64,000 nucleotides of DNA from Porticoccaceae bacterium UBA4026 (GCA_002382445.1 DGAQ01000073.1:77691-141690); one strand, 5' to 3'; counted from the stretch's first letter, positions 53,112-63,175 are shown. A program made the numbers and translations. The notes: generated from the letters alone by a model not told the origin.

Positions 53112-53837
53112 ATGAGTGATCACGAAAATCGATTGAATGAGTCTTTATCTGCGTTGATGGATAACGAGGCTAGCGACCTAGAAATTCGTCGAATTCTGAA
53201 AGAATTGGACGCCGAGGATAGTCCCCTAGCAGTTGAAATTAAAGCAAAATGGCGGCGCTACCACCTGGCATCTGCAGCCATGAGTAAGGAGTCTGTATCC
53301 GCTGTAGATTATTCAAGAGCAATTGCCGATGCGATTGATAGCGATGATAGTCATAAGATGAACCCCTTATTGAAGATACTTCGTCGTTCTGGCATCTTGG
53401 CTGTTGGAACATCATTAGGGGTAAGCTCGGCTGGCCCTTTCGCAATCGCGGCATCGGTGGCTTTAGTTGCTGTTCTTGGTATTCAGAATATAAGCAATCC
53501 CCTGGGCGAGACCAATCAAACTTCCCGGTTCGCTCAGCAAGATGAGATGGCCGATGAACAAACTACCGGTCCAGCTAATCAGTTTCCGTCAGGTTGGCAG
53601 GTGCCTCTTGATACGCGAGCCCGAACAGTCAGTGCTAGTGGTTTTAATGGAGCGCGACAATACCCGCACCCGATTATGGAGGTTAATAAAATAAACAAAG
53701 CTCAGCACTCTGAACAAGAGGTTAGCCTTTATTTGGCCGATATTTTGGCTAAACATTCCAGCCATGCGGCCCTTAATAGTAATCAAAGTATGTTACCCTT
53801 TGCCCGTATTGAGTCGCATGAGACTGTTTCTGAGTAG
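53112..53837 (+). CDS. rseA: Sigma-E anti-sigma factor RseA/MucA
   Basis: A 241-residue inner-membrane protein. The N-terminal cytoplasmic domain (NESLSALMDNEASDLEIRRIL...WRRYHLASAAM) is the sigma-binding MucA/RseA fold; one membrane helix lies near residues 111-125 (FAIAASVALVAVLGI). The C-terminal periplasmic part would bind RseB. The end is SETVSE-type, not the exposed hydrophobic C-terminus of some MucA forms; the DegS/AlgW trigger cannot be judged. It lies 73 bases after rpoE and 12 before rseB. Confidence 0.9.
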   Translation: MSDHENRLNESLSALMDNEASDLEIRRILKELDAEDSPLAVEIKAKWRRYHLASAAMSKESVSAVDYSRAIADAIDSDDSHKMNPLLKILRRSGILAVGTSLGVSSAGPFAIAASVALVAVLGIQNISNPLGETNQTSRFAQQDEMADEQTTGPANQFPSGWQVPLDTRARTVSASGFNGARQYPHPIMEVNKINKAQHSEQEVSLYLADILAKHSSHAALNSNQSMLPFARIESHETVSE

Positions 53838-53849
53838 GGTGGCTAGAGA

Positions 53850-54839
53850 GTGCCGGTGATAGATTTAGTCAAAAAGAAATTTAAACTGGCGGTTATTATG
53901 ACCGCCATTTTTACATGTGGACCCTTGTTTGCACAACAGCCGGATAAGGCCTATGACTTAATGGCCCAGATGATTGATGCGTCAAAGCAACTTAACTACG
54001 CTGGGCTTGTTACTTATGAAAAACTGGGAAACCTTAAGAGCGCAAAAGTTCTTCACTTAGTGCGTGATAATGAGATATTCGAACAGATCGTTAATTTGAA
54101 CGGACCTGAGGGTGAATTTATTAATCTCAGCGAGGTCAAAGGATGTGAAAATCCTTCAGTGATGCTCGACGGAACATCGGCATTAAAGATCAATGACTCC
54201 ACGTATATGCAACTGAAGCGATCGTATTCGATAGAGATTGCTGGTAGCGCGCGAATTGCTGGACGTGAAGCCACATTATTGATGTTACGTCCAAACGATG
54301 CCTGGCGTTACGGGTATGTTGTTGCAATCGACAAAAAATCCGGACTTATGCTGCAGTCGGTGCTACTTAGCCTTTCTGGCAAGCCCATGGAACGATTTCA
54401 ATTTGTTGAGATTTCCGTGGGAGGCGATCTTGATTCAGTGGAGATACCATCAGGTTCGTATAATCTGGGAGTCAATGAACGCGCTGACTGTGAAATTAGT
54501 GATTCGCCGCTTAAGCAAGACGCACCTAAATGGCAAACAGGTTGGCTGCCAACGGGCTTTGTGATGACCGGCTCTCAATTAGATCGGGACGGGGACCAAT
54601 ATTCTATGGTTTTCAGCGATGGATTAGCAGTTCTCACTGTATTTGTTGAATCGGTAGAAACCAGCATTAAGGTACCGCCGTTTTTAGCCAAATCGGGAGC
54701 GACGGTGGCCTTGGTATCGAAAGTTCTGGTCGATGGTTCTTTTATCACGGTGTCTGTTGTGGGCGAAATCCCAGGCGACACGGCAAAAAGAATCGCAGAA
54801 TCGCTAACCCCTTTGCCTGACTTGGGCAAAACACCGTAA
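53850..54839 (+). CDS. rseB: Sigma-E regulatory protein RseB/MucB
   Basis: A 329-residue periplasmic protein that protects RseA from proteolysis and senses mislocalised lipoproteins or LPS. A signal peptide covers about residues 1-29 (hydrophobic LAVIMTAIFTCGPLFAQ). The LolA/LppX-like N-terminal fold (AYDLMAQMIDASKQLNYAGLVTYEK) and the C-terminal domain (WQTGWLPTGFVMT) match MucB. The start is GTG 53850; GTG 53856 is an alternative. It sits between rseA and rseC. Confidence 0.92.
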   Translation: MPVIDLVKKKFKLAVIMTAIFTCGPLFAQQPDKAYDLMAQMIDASKQLNYAGLVTYEKLGNLKSAKVLHLVRDNEIFEQIVNLNGPEGEFINLSEVKGCENPSVMLDGTSALKINDSTYMQLKRSYSIEIAGSARIAGREATLLMLRPNDAWRYGYVVAIDKKSGLMLQSVLLSLSGKPMERFQFVEISVGGDLDSVEIPSGSYNLGVNERADCEISDSPLKQDAPKWQTGWLPTGFVMTGSQLDRDGDQYSMVFSDGLAVLTVFVESVETSIKVPPFLAKSGATVALVSKVLVDGSFITVSVVGEIPGDTAKRIAESLTPLPDLGKTP

Positions 54840-54858
54840 CCTGCTTAGGTCTTAAGGC

Positions 54859-55344
54859 ATGATTTTTGAAACTGGGACAGTGGTCAGTAAAGAGCAAGGC
54901 AGCCTGTGGGTTGAGACGATACAACGGACTGCTTGTGATGTCTGTATTGCTGAAAAAGGCTGTGGACAGAGCTTGTTGTCTAAATTGACCGGTAAAACTA
55001 ATCGAATTAGAGTTCTGTCTGGGAATCACGCTGTTGAAAGTGTAGTGCTAGGGCAGAGTGTAACCATAGGGATCCCCGAGCATGTCATTGTAAAGGGTTC
55101 GTTGTTAGTTTATATGGTGCCTATTTTAATGGCAGTTGTAGGAGCTTGGCTTTTGGGCTCTGAGATAAAAACAGTGGAGCAGGATTTGTTGAGTATTTCA
55201 GGGGCCACCGTCGGGCTTCTGTTGGGCGGATTATTAGTTAAACTTCGAAGTAAGAAAACTAATGGTGATCCCAATCTTAATCCGGTCTTATCAGATATCT
55301 CTGTAAATTGTAGTGATCCGATTAGTGTATTAATCGTAAACTAA
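54859..55344 (+). CDS. rseC: RseC/MucC family integral membrane regulator
   Basis: A 161-residue protein with an N-terminal cysteine cluster (CDVCIAEKGCG) and two central helices (about residues 79-97 and 110-127). That matches RseC/MucC, an accessory modulator of the sigma-E system linked in some bacteria to redox and electron-transfer complexes. Starts 19 bases after rseB. Well supported by context. Confidence 0.9.
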   Translation: MIFETGTVVSKEQGSLWVETIQRTACDVCIAEKGCGQSLLSKLTGKTNRIRVLSGNHAVESVVLGQSVTIGIPEHVIVKGSLLVYMVPILMAVVGAWLLGSEIKTVEQDLLSISGATVGLLLGGLLVKLRSKKTNGDPNLNPVLSDISVNCSDPISVLIVN

Positions 55345-55368
55345 TATTAAAATTCAATGGAGTTTTTA

Positions 55369-56739
55369 GTGCTTAAAAGAATCTTTTTTATCACCTTTTG
55401 CTTTACGATGGCAGTCCCCTCAGCGTACGCCGACTTACCGGATTTCACCCGATTAGTTGAAAAAACTGCACCGGCGGTGGTCAAAATAAATACGCTAGGT
55501 AAAGCAGTTCCTCAAAAAGAGCAGCCGCGAATGCAAGGCCAAATGCCGGATATTTTTCGTGACCTATTCGAACAAAGACGCGGGCCTTCTCGACCATCAA
55601 GAACAATGGGCTCTGGTTTTGTTATTTCTGAGGATGGTTATATCTTAACCAATCACCACGTAGTAGATAATGCCGAAGAGATTCAGGTGCAATTTGCTGA
55701 TAGGAGTGAGTATTCAGCGACTATTGTTGGCTCTGATCGTCTCTCTGATCTGGCGTTATTGAAAATAGAAGCACAAGACCTACCGACGTTGGAATTTGCT
55801 GACCCAGACAGTCTTAAAGTGGGTGCATGGGTGCTGGCTATAGGTTCCCCCTTTGGTCTAGATTATTCTGTAACAGCCGGCATTGTAAGCGCCATCGGTC
55901 GCAGCATACCCTCCTCTGAGTCGACAAATTATGTACCCTTTGTTCAGACTGATGTAGCCATTAACCCGGGTAATTCTGGTGGTCCTTTATTTAATCTCGA
56001 TGGGAAGGTGGTAGGGATTAATTCTCAGATCTATTCTCGCTCTGGTGGTTCTATTGGGTTGTCCTTCGCCATCCCGGTGAGCGTGGCGAATAATGTGGTC
56101 AAACAGCTGAAGAATAACGGAAAGGTGCAGCGAGGGTGGCTGGGGGTTGGTATTCAAGATATAGATAAAAAATTAGCTGAAGCATTGGATTTGCCGGGTC
56201 CTCAAGGAGCCTTGGTAACGGCGGTAATGCCTGACAGTCCGGCAGAGAAGGGTGACATTGCCCCTGGGGATGTGATTGTTAGGTTTGATTCTCAATCAAT
56301 TCTCGATTCCGACGACTTGCCTCATATTGTTGGTTTAATTACGCCAGGAAAGAAAGTTAAAGTTGAACTGTTCCGTGAGGGAATACGAAAACATTTGTCG
56401 GTAGAAGTGGGTGCTCTGGATCGCAGCGAACAAGATTTGGAAATTGACAGTGACGGAAGTGATCGATTAGGACTAATAATTGAAGAGCTCAACGAAGGTG
56501 AGTTGCGATCACTCAGGCTTCGCGGTGGCATTAGGGTGACTAGAGTCTCTGGGGGTTCAGCAGCTGAAATTGCTGGCTTAATCCCGGGGGATCTTGTTGT
56601 GCAGGTCGGGTATAGCCGTATTGATGATATTGAACAATATCAACAAGTCATCGCTAGCTTACCCAAAGGCACGCCAATACCGATTAGCTTTTACCGGCAG
56701 GGTCAGGCTATTTTTAGAACAATTCAACTTAATGATTAA
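55369..56739 (+). CDS. degQ: Do-family periplasmic serine protease DegQ/MucD
   Basis: A 456-residue HtrA protease. The signal peptide ends near AYA-DLPDF. The catalytic triad is H97 in TNHHVVD, D127 in SDLALLK and S203 in NPGNSGGP. Two PDZ domains follow (about 250-340 and 370-450). I start at GTG 55369, six bases after GGAG; an upstream ATG 55357 would add four residues. It ends the sigma-E operon, as mucD does in Pseudomonas, where it degrades misfolded periplasmic proteins. Confidence 0.94.
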   Translation: MLKRIFFITFCFTMAVPSAYADLPDFTRLVEKTAPAVVKINTLGKAVPQKEQPRMQGQMPDIFRDLFEQRRGPSRPSRTMGSGFVISEDGYILTNHHVVDNAEEIQVQFADRSEYSATIVGSDRLSDLALLKIEAQDLPTLEFADPDSLKVGAWVLAIGSPFGLDYSVTAGIVSAIGRSIPSSESTNYVPFVQTDVAINPGNSGGPLFNLDGKVVGINSQIYSRSGGSIGLSFAIPVSVANNVVKQLKNNGKVQRGWLGVGIQDIDKKLAEALDLPGPQGALVTAVMPDSPAEKGDIAPGDVIVRFDSQSILDSDDLPHIVGLITPGKKVKVELFREGIRKHLSVEVGALDRSEQDLEIDSDGSDRLGLIIEELNEGELRSLRLRGGIRVTRVSGGSAAEIAGLIPGDLVVQVGYSRIDDIEQYQQVIASLPKGTPIPISFYRQGQAIFRTIQLND

Positions 56740-56849
56740 ATGCCTATCACGCCGCTTGACTATAACGTCTTTGTATCAAGCGGTTGATAGCGTCAGAGAA
56801 GCAAATAGGCTAGACTGCGCTCGCATTTTTGAACGGCAGTGAAAACCCT

Positions 56850-58643
56850 TTGACAGATCTTAGCCATATACGAAATTTCTCGATTATCGCGCATATTGAC
56901 CATGGTAAATCGACCATTGCGGACCGTTTTATCCAAATTTGCGGAGGTCTCAGTGAGCGTGAAATGGGATCTCAAGTCTTGGATTCTATGGATATCGAGC
57001 GTGAGCGTGGCATCACTATCAAAGCTCAAAGCGTCACCTTGCCGTATACCGCTCTGAATGGTAGAACCTATCAACTTAACTTTATCGACACGCCGGGTCA
57101 TGTTGATTTTTCATATGAAGTATCTCGATCTTTGGCGGCCTGTGAAGGCGCTCTATTAATTGTCGATGCCGCGCAAGGTGTGGAGGCGCAGTCGGTTGCT
57201 AATTGCTATACCGCCATTGCGCAAGGGTTAGAAGTTATCCCGGTATTGAATAAAATGGATTTGCCTCAGGCGGAGCCTGAAAAGGTCATCAACGAAATTG
57301 AAAATATTATTGGCATCCAGGCCGACCAAGCTGTGCGTTGCAGTGCTAAAACTGGCGAAGGGATTGAGGAAATATTGGAGGAGATAGTGAAGCTCATTCC
57401 GTCGCCTATTGGTGATGTCGACGCTCCCCTGCAAGCTTTGATTATTGATTCCTGGTTTGACAATTATTTGGGAGTGGTGTCTTTACTGCGCGTAATGCAG
57501 GGTACTCTCCAGGTCAAAAATAAGATTATTGCTAAGTCGATCGGCAAGGCCCATGTGGTTGATAGTGTTGGTATCTTCACCCCAAAGCGAAAAGAGACGG
57601 GCATTCTTAGAGCCGGAGAAGTTGGCTTTATGGTGGCCGGAATTAAAGACATCCTTGGCGCGCCTGTTGGGGATACGGTGACCACACTAGCCACTTCAAA
57701 TATAGATGCCTTACCCGGTTTCCAGAAAGTTAAACCACAGGTTTACGCCGGCATGTTCCCGGTCGATTCGGACGACTTTGAAGAGTTCCGTGAAGCCCTG
57801 AGCAAGTTAGCGGTAAACGATGCCTCTCTTTTTTATGAGCCGGAAAGCTCAGATGCATTAGGTTTTGGGTTCCGTTGCGGGTTTCTTGGTATGTTGCATA
57901 TGGAGATTATCCAAGAGCGACTCGAGCGTGAATACGATCTTGACCTAATCACGACTGCGCCAACCGTTGTCTATGAAATCATTACCTCTAAAGGGGAGAC
58001 TTTGTATATGTCGAACCCCTCTAATTTACCTGATTCCAGTCAAATCGAGGAGATGCGAGAACCGATTTGTGAGGCGAATATTTTGGTGCCCAAAGAGTAT
58101 GTGGGTAATGTCATTACTCTGTGCGTCGAAAAGCGCGGCATCCAGAAAGACATGCAGTTTGTGGGCGGTCAAGTGTCAATTCGCTACGAGTTGCCGATGA
58201 GCGAGGTGGTGATGGACTTTTTTGATCGCTTAAAGTCGGTTACCCGTGGGTTTGGATCTCTGGACTATAATTTTGTTCGCTTTGAAGCAGCTTCTTTGGT
58301 AAAACTAGATATTCTGATCAATGGTGATCGAGTCGATGCTCTGGCCGCAATTATCCATCGTGACCACTCGATTAAAAAAGGACGAAACCTAGCGGATAAG
58401 ATGAAAGAATTGATTCCGAGGCAAATGTTTGATGTTGCTATTCAAGCGGCCATTGGAGGGAGCGTGATAGCGCGCACAACCGTGAAAGCATTACGTAAGA
58501 ACGTTACCGCGAAGTGCTATGGTGGCGATGTATCGCGCAAGAAGAAGTTACTTGATAAGCAAAAAGCGGGCAAGAAGAGGATGAAACAGGTCGGGAATGT
58601 TGAAATACCTCAGGATGCATTCTTGGCCGTCCTAAAAACCTAA
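56850..58643 (+). CDS. lepA: Elongation factor 4 (LepA)
   Basis: A translational GTPase of 597 residues. G1 AHIDHGKST, G2 with RGITI, G3 DTPGH and G4 NKMD are intact; domains II, III, V and the LepA-specific C-terminal domain follow. The start is TTG 56850, giving MTDLSHIRNF as in pseudomonads; a TTG at 56829 would add seven residues. No clear ribosome site before either. It may promote ribosome back-translocation or subunit biogenesis. lepB follows after 25 bases. Confidence 0.95.
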   Translation: MTDLSHIRNFSIIAHIDHGKSTIADRFIQICGGLSEREMGSQVLDSMDIERERGITIKAQSVTLPYTALNGRTYQLNFIDTPGHVDFSYEVSRSLAACEGALLIVDAAQGVEAQSVANCYTAIAQGLEVIPVLNKMDLPQAEPEKVINEIENIIGIQADQAVRCSAKTGEGIEEILEEIVKLIPSPIGDVDAPLQALIIDSWFDNYLGVVSLLRVMQGTLQVKNKIIAKSIGKAHVVDSVGIFTPKRKETGILRAGEVGFMVAGIKDILGAPVGDTVTTLATSNIDALPGFQKVKPQVYAGMFPVDSDDFEEFREALSKLAVNDASLFYEPESSDALGFGFRCGFLGMLHMEIIQERLEREYDLDLITTAPTVVYEIITSKGETLYMSNPSNLPDSSQIEEMREPICEANILVPKEYVGNVITLCVEKRGIQKDMQFVGGQVSIRYELPMSEVVMDFFDRLKSVTRGFGSLDYNFVRFEAASLVKLDILINGDRVDALAAIIHRDHSIKKGRNLADKMKELIPRQMFDVAIQAAIGGSVIARTTVKALRKNVTAKCYGGDVSRKKKLLDKQKAGKKRMKQVGNVEIPQDAFLAVLKT

Positions 58644-58668
58644 GTAGCCTTTAGTGAAGGGATGAATT

Positions 58669-59400
58669 GTGAATTTTAATTTTGAATTAATACTAAGTAT
58701 CATATTTTTGATAGCGTTTGCATTCTGGCTCATCAATAAGTTTGTGGTGAAGCAGGAAGAAGGTCTAATTGAATTTACAGCTTCCCTAGCCCCAGTGCTG
58801 GGGTTGGTGTTGGTACTGCGCTCTTTTATGATTGAGCCGTTTCAAATTCCCTCTAAATCTATGGTTCCAACTCTTAAGGTGGGTGATTTCATTTTAGTAA
58901 GCAAGTGGAGTTACGGATTAAGGCTGCCGGTTTTACGTACTAAAATATTCGATGTTGACAGTCCAAAGCGTGGTGATGTTGTTGTATTTTTTCCTCCCCA
59001 CGAAGAGCGCTATTTTATAAAGAGATTGGTCGGTCTGCCGGGCGATAAGATCCAAGTAATCAATGGTAAGTTGTATGTGAACAATGCGGCAATGCCTCAA
59101 ACCGATACGATTATCGATGCTGGAGCTCCTCGGTCTCAAGTAATGATGGAGGACCTCGATGGTGTTGAGCATCTTATTCAAAAACGTGTCCCTCCCACAC
59201 GGATGAGTCAGAATTTCTCTACATTAGTGCCTCAAGGGCATTATTTTATGATGGGTGACAGCAGAGATAACTCTAGCGATAGTAGAGTCTGGGGTCCAGT
59301 GCCAGAAGAGCGGATTGTGGGTAAAGCGTTTGCCCGTTGGATGTTTTGGGATGATTTTCTCAGTGTACCCAGTTTTTCCCGAGCTGGAAAAATTCAGTAG
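58669..59400 (+). CDS. lepB: Signal peptidase I
   Basis: The inner-membrane signal peptidase of 243 residues, with two N-terminal helices (about 2-20 and 42-57). The catalytic dyad is S64 in PSKSMVPT and K118 in YFIKRLVG; GDSRDNSSDSR is box E. The start is GTG 58669 after AAGGGA. It completes the lepA–lepB pair; rnc follows 106 bases later. Confidence 0.96.
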   Translation: MNFNFELILSIIFLIAFAFWLINKFVVKQEEGLIEFTASLAPVLGLVLVLRSFMIEPFQIPSKSMVPTLKVGDFILVSKWSYGLRLPVLRTKIFDVDSPKRGDVVVFFPPHEERYFIKRLVGLPGDKIQVINGKLYVNNAAMPQTDTIIDAGAPRSQVMMEDLDGVEHLIQKRVPPTRMSQNFSTLVPQGHYFMMGDSRDNSSDSRVWGPVPEERIVGKAFARWMFWDDFLSVPSFSRAGKIQ

Positions 59401-59506
59401 CAGGCTATTATTGGGTCTTTTTTTCATCCGAGGTCATGAAAAATACCTAGCGATGTTATAATAATGGTCAAAGATCTTTTTCGAGCTTAATTCCTAATGA
59501 TTTTGA

Positions 59507-60196
59507 GTGTTCACATTGCCAAATAACATCGCCCAGCTTCAACAGCGGCTAGGTTACCAATTTAGTGATCCAGAGCTTCTAATCCTGGCGCTTTCTCACC
59601 GAAGTGTGGCCTCGCAAAACAACGAGCGACTCGAATTTCTGGGGGATTCGATTTTAGGTTTAGTGGTAACAGATTTTCTTTATCGAGAATTTCCGCAGGC
59701 ACGTGAAGGTGAATTAAGTCGCATGCGCTCCCATATAGTGCGTGGCGAGTCCCTTGCTGAAGTAGCAAAGCAATTAGCGCTTGGTCCTAACCTCTTACTT
59801 GGCTCAGGGGAAATGAAAAGTGGTGGCCACCGGCGAGATTCAATCCTCGGGGATACAGTAGAAGCATTGATAGGGGCAGTGTATTTGGATAGAGGCATTG
59901 AGGCAGCTCGTGGGATTATTGCCGCTTGGTTTAAATCCTTTTTTGATAGTGCATTACAGGTTCAGCCGGTTAAGGATGCAAAAACCGCTCTTCAAGAATG
60001 GTTACAGCATCGGAATAAGCCATTGCCGGCCTATGAGTTGGTTGGCACTGGAGGTGAGGCTCATAGTCGCCTATTTACCGTGAGCTGTAAGATTGGCGCG
60101 GTTGAAACAGCTATGACCGCCACCGCCAGCAGTCGTAGACGAGCAGAGCAGATAGTGGCCGAACAATTACTAAAGGAAGTGGAGAAAGCAGAGTGA
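59507..60196 (+). CDS. rnc: Ribonuclease III
   Basis: A dsRNA endonuclease of 229 residues that processes rRNA and mRNA. The signature ERLEFLGDSILGLV, the downstream acidic residues in GDTVEALIGAVYLD, and a C-terminal dsRNA-binding domain (about residues 155-225) are present. The start is GTG 59507. era begins four bases before its stop, so translation is coupled. Confidence 0.97.
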   Translation: MFTLPNNIAQLQQRLGYQFSDPELLILALSHRSVASQNNERLEFLGDSILGLVVTDFLYREFPQAREGELSRMRSHIVRGESLAEVAKQLALGPNLLLGSGEMKSGGHRRDSILGDTVEALIGAVYLDRGIEAARGIIAAWFKSFFDSALQVQPVKDAKTALQEWLQHRNKPLPAYELVGTGGEAHSRLFTVSCKIGAVETAMTATASSRRRAEQIVAEQLLKEVEKAE

Positions 60197-61092
60197 CAAC
60201 AGAACAGAGTTATTGCGGTTATGTGGCCATTGTGGGCCGTCCTAATGTTGGCAAGTCTACCTTGCTTAATCATTTATTGGGGCAAAAGCTGTGTATCACT
60301 TCAAGAAAGCCCCAGACTACCCGGCACACTTTACTAGGTATCAAGACTGAGGGTGAGTTTCAGATGATCTTCGTCGACACCCCAGGCATTCACACTAATC
60401 AAGAGCGAGCCATTAATCGAGTTATGAACCGTTCAGCTGCTAGTGTTATCGCAGATGTGGACGTTGTGATTTTTGTCGTTGATCGTTTTGAGTGGAGTGA
60501 AGCTGACGAATATGTTGCCAAATATCTCTCGAATAACGATGTGCCTCTTATTGTAGCGGTCAATAAGGTGGATATGATTGACGATAAAGAGGCACTGTTA
60601 CCTCATCTGAACTTTCTATCTAGCAAAGTTGATGCGAAAGAATTAATACCTTTATCCGCTCTACGGAGAACTAATCTAGACCTGCTTGAGAAAAAAATTA
60701 AGGGTTACATTCCGCAAAAGACTCATGTTTATCCGGAAGATCAGATTACGGATAGAAGCGAAAGGTTTTTGGCGGCTGAGATAGTCCGTGAAAAAATTAC
60801 CCGCCAATTGGGCGCAGAGGTTCCCTATCAGGTCACTGTGGAAATTGAGGAATTTCGAGCGGAGAAAAAAATCACCTATATTAGTGCCTTAATTCTTGTA
60901 GAACGTGAGGGGCAGAAGAAAATTATTATAGGAACTAATGGCGAGCGTTTAAAAAAGATAGGGGAACAAGCACGCGCCGATATCGAAAGTTTACTAGGCT
61001 GTAAAGTAATGCTGCGGACCTGGGTTAAGATTCGAAGTGGTTGGTCGGATGACGAAAGAGCACTGCGCAGTTTGGGCTATATGGATGAGTAA
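60193..61092 (+). CDS. era: GTPase Era
   Basis: A 299-residue GTPase that binds 16S rRNA during 30S maturation. G1 GRPNVGKST, G3 DTPGIH, G4 NKVD and a C-terminal KH domain (about residues 200-290, with IIIGTNGERLKKIGEQAR) are present. The start is GTG 60193, overlapping rnc by four bases. recO follows after six. Confidence 0.97.
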   Translation: MTTEQSYCGYVAIVGRPNVGKSTLLNHLLGQKLCITSRKPQTTRHTLLGIKTEGEFQMIFVDTPGIHTNQERAINRVMNRSAASVIADVDVVIFVVDRFEWSEADEYVAKYLSNNDVPLIVAVNKVDMIDDKEALLPHLNFLSSKVDAKELIPLSALRRTNLDLLEKKIKGYIPQKTHVYPEDQITDRSERFLAAEIVREKITRQLGAEVPYQVTVEIEEFRAEKKITYISALILVEREGQKKIIIGTNGERLKKIGEQARADIESLLGCKVMLRTWVKIRSGWSDDERALRSLGYMDE

Positions 61093-61098
61093 ATTGTC

Positions 61099-61854
61099 GT
61101 GAGGGTTGATTCCGAATTGGGATTTGTTTTACACACTACGCCCTATCGTGAAACCAGTCTTTTAGTCGATCTATTCAGCAAAAATTATGGGCGCATACGA
61201 TGTGTTGCAAAGGGTTACCGCAGACCCAACAAAAAAGGCATTACGCGAGCTCTTTTCCCTTACACAGAACATCAGTTTAGCTGGCAGGGTCGCGGTGAAT
61301 TAAAGACGCTTACCCATGCGGATGCTCTTCAAACACCGATATTTCTGCCAAGTAAAAGCTTGTTTACCGGATTGTATGTCAATGAACTCTTCTATCGACT
61401 ACTTCATGAGCATGATCCTCACGAGTATCTCTACCAACAATACCGGCAGTTTTTATCCGGTTTGGCATTTGACTCATTTGACCAAGTTATGCTCAGACAT
61501 CTTGAAATAAGTTTACTTGAAGAACTGGGGTATGGTTTGGCATTAGACTCTGAAGCCGTAAACGGTACTGCGTTGATAGCAGAAAAATATTATAGATACG
61601 TGCCGGAGCGCGGTTTGATCGAGTTGTCCAATCAAATTATGACGGCTTCTGGAGCGTACCTTGGCGCAGATCTGATCGCACTGAATGAAGGGAATTTTGA
61701 GAAAAATTCAGTGATACGAACAGCTAAGCACTTATTGCGTGGCGTGATAGACTTTTACCTTGATGGACGTCCATTGCATAGTCGAGAATTGTATCGGCAA
61801 CACTTAGGAACCATCGACATACAGAATAATAATTTGCCTGTGGATTCTAACTAA
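61099..61854 (+). CDS. recO: DNA repair protein RecO
   Basis: A 251-residue recombination mediator that anneals strands and helps RecR load RecA. The N-terminal OB-fold (ELGFVLHTTPYRETSLLVDLFSKNYGRI) and the helical middle are typical. The start is GTG 61099, six bases after era. The stop overlaps the acpS ATG (TAATG). pdxJ, the usual next gene, is missing here. Confidence 0.94.
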   Translation: MRVDSELGFVLHTTPYRETSLLVDLFSKNYGRIRCVAKGYRRPNKKGITRALFPYTEHQFSWQGRGELKTLTHADALQTPIFLPSKSLFTGLYVNELFYRLLHEHDPHEYLYQQYRQFLSGLAFDSFDQVMLRHLEISLLEELGYGLALDSEAVNGTALIAEKYYRYVPERGLIELSNQIMTASGAYLGADLIALNEGNFEKNSVIRTAKHLLRGVIDFYLDGRPLHSRELYRQHLGTIDIQNNNLPVDSN

Positions 61855-62231
61855 TGGTCGTGAATATAGGGACAGATATTGTTGAAATTGCTCGAATAAC
61901 TGATGTCGTTGAGCGCCAGGGCGATACTTTTGCGAAGCGAATTTTAACAGATGAGGAATTTCAACGATATCAGGTTAGCCAAAATAAATCGGCATACCTT
62001 GCCAAGCGCTTCGCTGCTAAAGAGGCTATTGCCAAGGCGTTAGGCACGGGCATTGGTCACGGCGTTAGCTTTCAGGATATAAACGTAATGAATAATGCTA
62101 AGGGCGCGCCTGAGGTTACTCTGACCGGCGGAGCGGCGCGCCTGATGGCTGAGCAAGGAGCCCATAGGGTACTTCTGAGTTTAGCCGATGAACGGCATTA
62201 TGCTATCGCCTATGCTATCTTGGCTGAGTAG
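61854..62231 (+). CDS. acpS: Holo-[acyl-carrier-protein] synthase
   Basis: Transfers phosphopantetheine to apo-ACP. The 125-residue protein has GTDIVEIARI near the start with the metal-binding Asp, and FAAKEAIAKALGTG with the catalytic Glu/Lys. It starts inside the recO stop codon (TAATG), so it is translationally coupled to recO. No pdxJ lies between them. Confidence 0.96.
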   Translation: MVVNIGTDIVEIARITDVVERQGDTFAKRILTDEEFQRYQVSQNKSAYLAKRFAAKEAIAKALGTGIGHGVSFQDINVMNNAKGAPEVTLTGGAARLMAEQGAHRVLLSLADERHYAIAYAILAE

Positions 62232-62256
62232 TTAATTTATCCTCTTTCACCCGCTT

Positions 62257-62274
62257 GATACTCAGGTATCTTTT
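62257..62274 (+). terminator. Weak hairpin with T-run after acpS
   Basis: GATAC-TCAG-GTATC is followed by TTTT. The stem is only five bases with two G-C pairs, so termination would be weak. It also lies just before the cysM ribosome site. Confidence 0.35.
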
Positions 62275-62287
62275 CTTAGGACAGGCT

Positions 62288-63175
62288 ATGGAATACCCCA
62301 CCATTGATCAGTGCATTGGCAATACTCGATTGGTTAAGCTCCAGAGAATGCCTGGTAATACTTCCAATATTATCTTGGCAAAACTTGAAGGGGACAATCC
62401 GGCAGGGAGTGTTAAAGATAGACCCGCGACGAGTATGATAGTCAATGCGCAAGCTCGAGGTGACATAAAACCAGGAGACCACCTAATTGAGGCGACTAGT
62501 GGTAATACCGGAATAGCGCTGGCAATGGCGGCAGCCATGATGGGTTACCAGATGACCTTAATAATGCCAGATAGCGCAACGATTGAACGAAAAATGGCCG
62601 TGCGGGCCTATGGCGCTGAGTTAATTGAGGTGAGCGCCGAACAGGGGATGGAAGGTGCCCGCGATCTTGCTATGCACATGCAATCCAAGGGTCTGGGGGT
62701 GGTACTGGATCAATTTAACAATACCGATAACTCGCTTTCTCATTTTCAGGGTACTGGCCCAGAAATCTGGAGAGATACCAATGGTGAGGTTACTCATTTT
62801 GTCAGTTCGATGGGCACCACCGGCACTATTATGGGTGTTTCCGCTTACCTAAAAAGTCAAAAAAGAGAGGTTCAAATAATTGGTTTGCAGCCTGAAGATG
62901 GCGCCTCAATCCCGGGGATTCGTCGGTGGTCACCGGCTTATTTGCCGGGTATTTTTGATCAGAAAAACATTGATCAAATTATTGATATATCACAGAAAAA
63001 TGCCGAGCATACTATGCGGCGTTTAGCTCGAGAGGAGGGCATTTTTTGTGGTGCCTCAGCTGGAGGCGCTGTTTTCGCTGCTCTTGAGTTGAGTAAAACT
63101 CTTGAAAATTCAGTGATTGTCACTATTATTTGCGATAGAGGTGATCGTTATTTATCTTCAGGGGTTTATGCCTAA
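62288..63175 (+). CDS. cysM: Cysteine synthase B
   Basis: A PLP-dependent O-acetylserine (thiol)lyase of 295 residues. The PLP lysine lies in NPAGSVKDRPA, SGNTGIALA is the substrate loop and GTTGTIMG the phosphate loop. The Arg/Thr-rich LVKLQRM start and shorter length fit CysM rather than CysK. I start at ATG 62288 (MEYPTIDQ) after TTAGGA; an upstream reading from 62255 would add 11 residues. mazG starts 72 bases downstream, without the usual rlmD–relA. Confidence 0.93.
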   Translation: MEYPTIDQCIGNTRLVKLQRMPGNTSNIILAKLEGDNPAGSVKDRPATSMIVNAQARGDIKPGDHLIEATSGNTGIALAMAAAMMGYQMTLIMPDSATIERKMAVRAYGAELIEVSAEQGMEGARDLAMHMQSKGLGVVLDQFNNTDNSLSHFQGTGPEIWRDTNGEVTHFVSSMGTTGTIMGVSAYLKSQKREVQIIGLQPEDGASIPGIRRWSPAYLPGIFDQKNIDQIIDISQKNAEHTMRRLAREEGIFCGASAGGAVFAALELSKTLENSVIVTIICDRGDRYLSSGVYA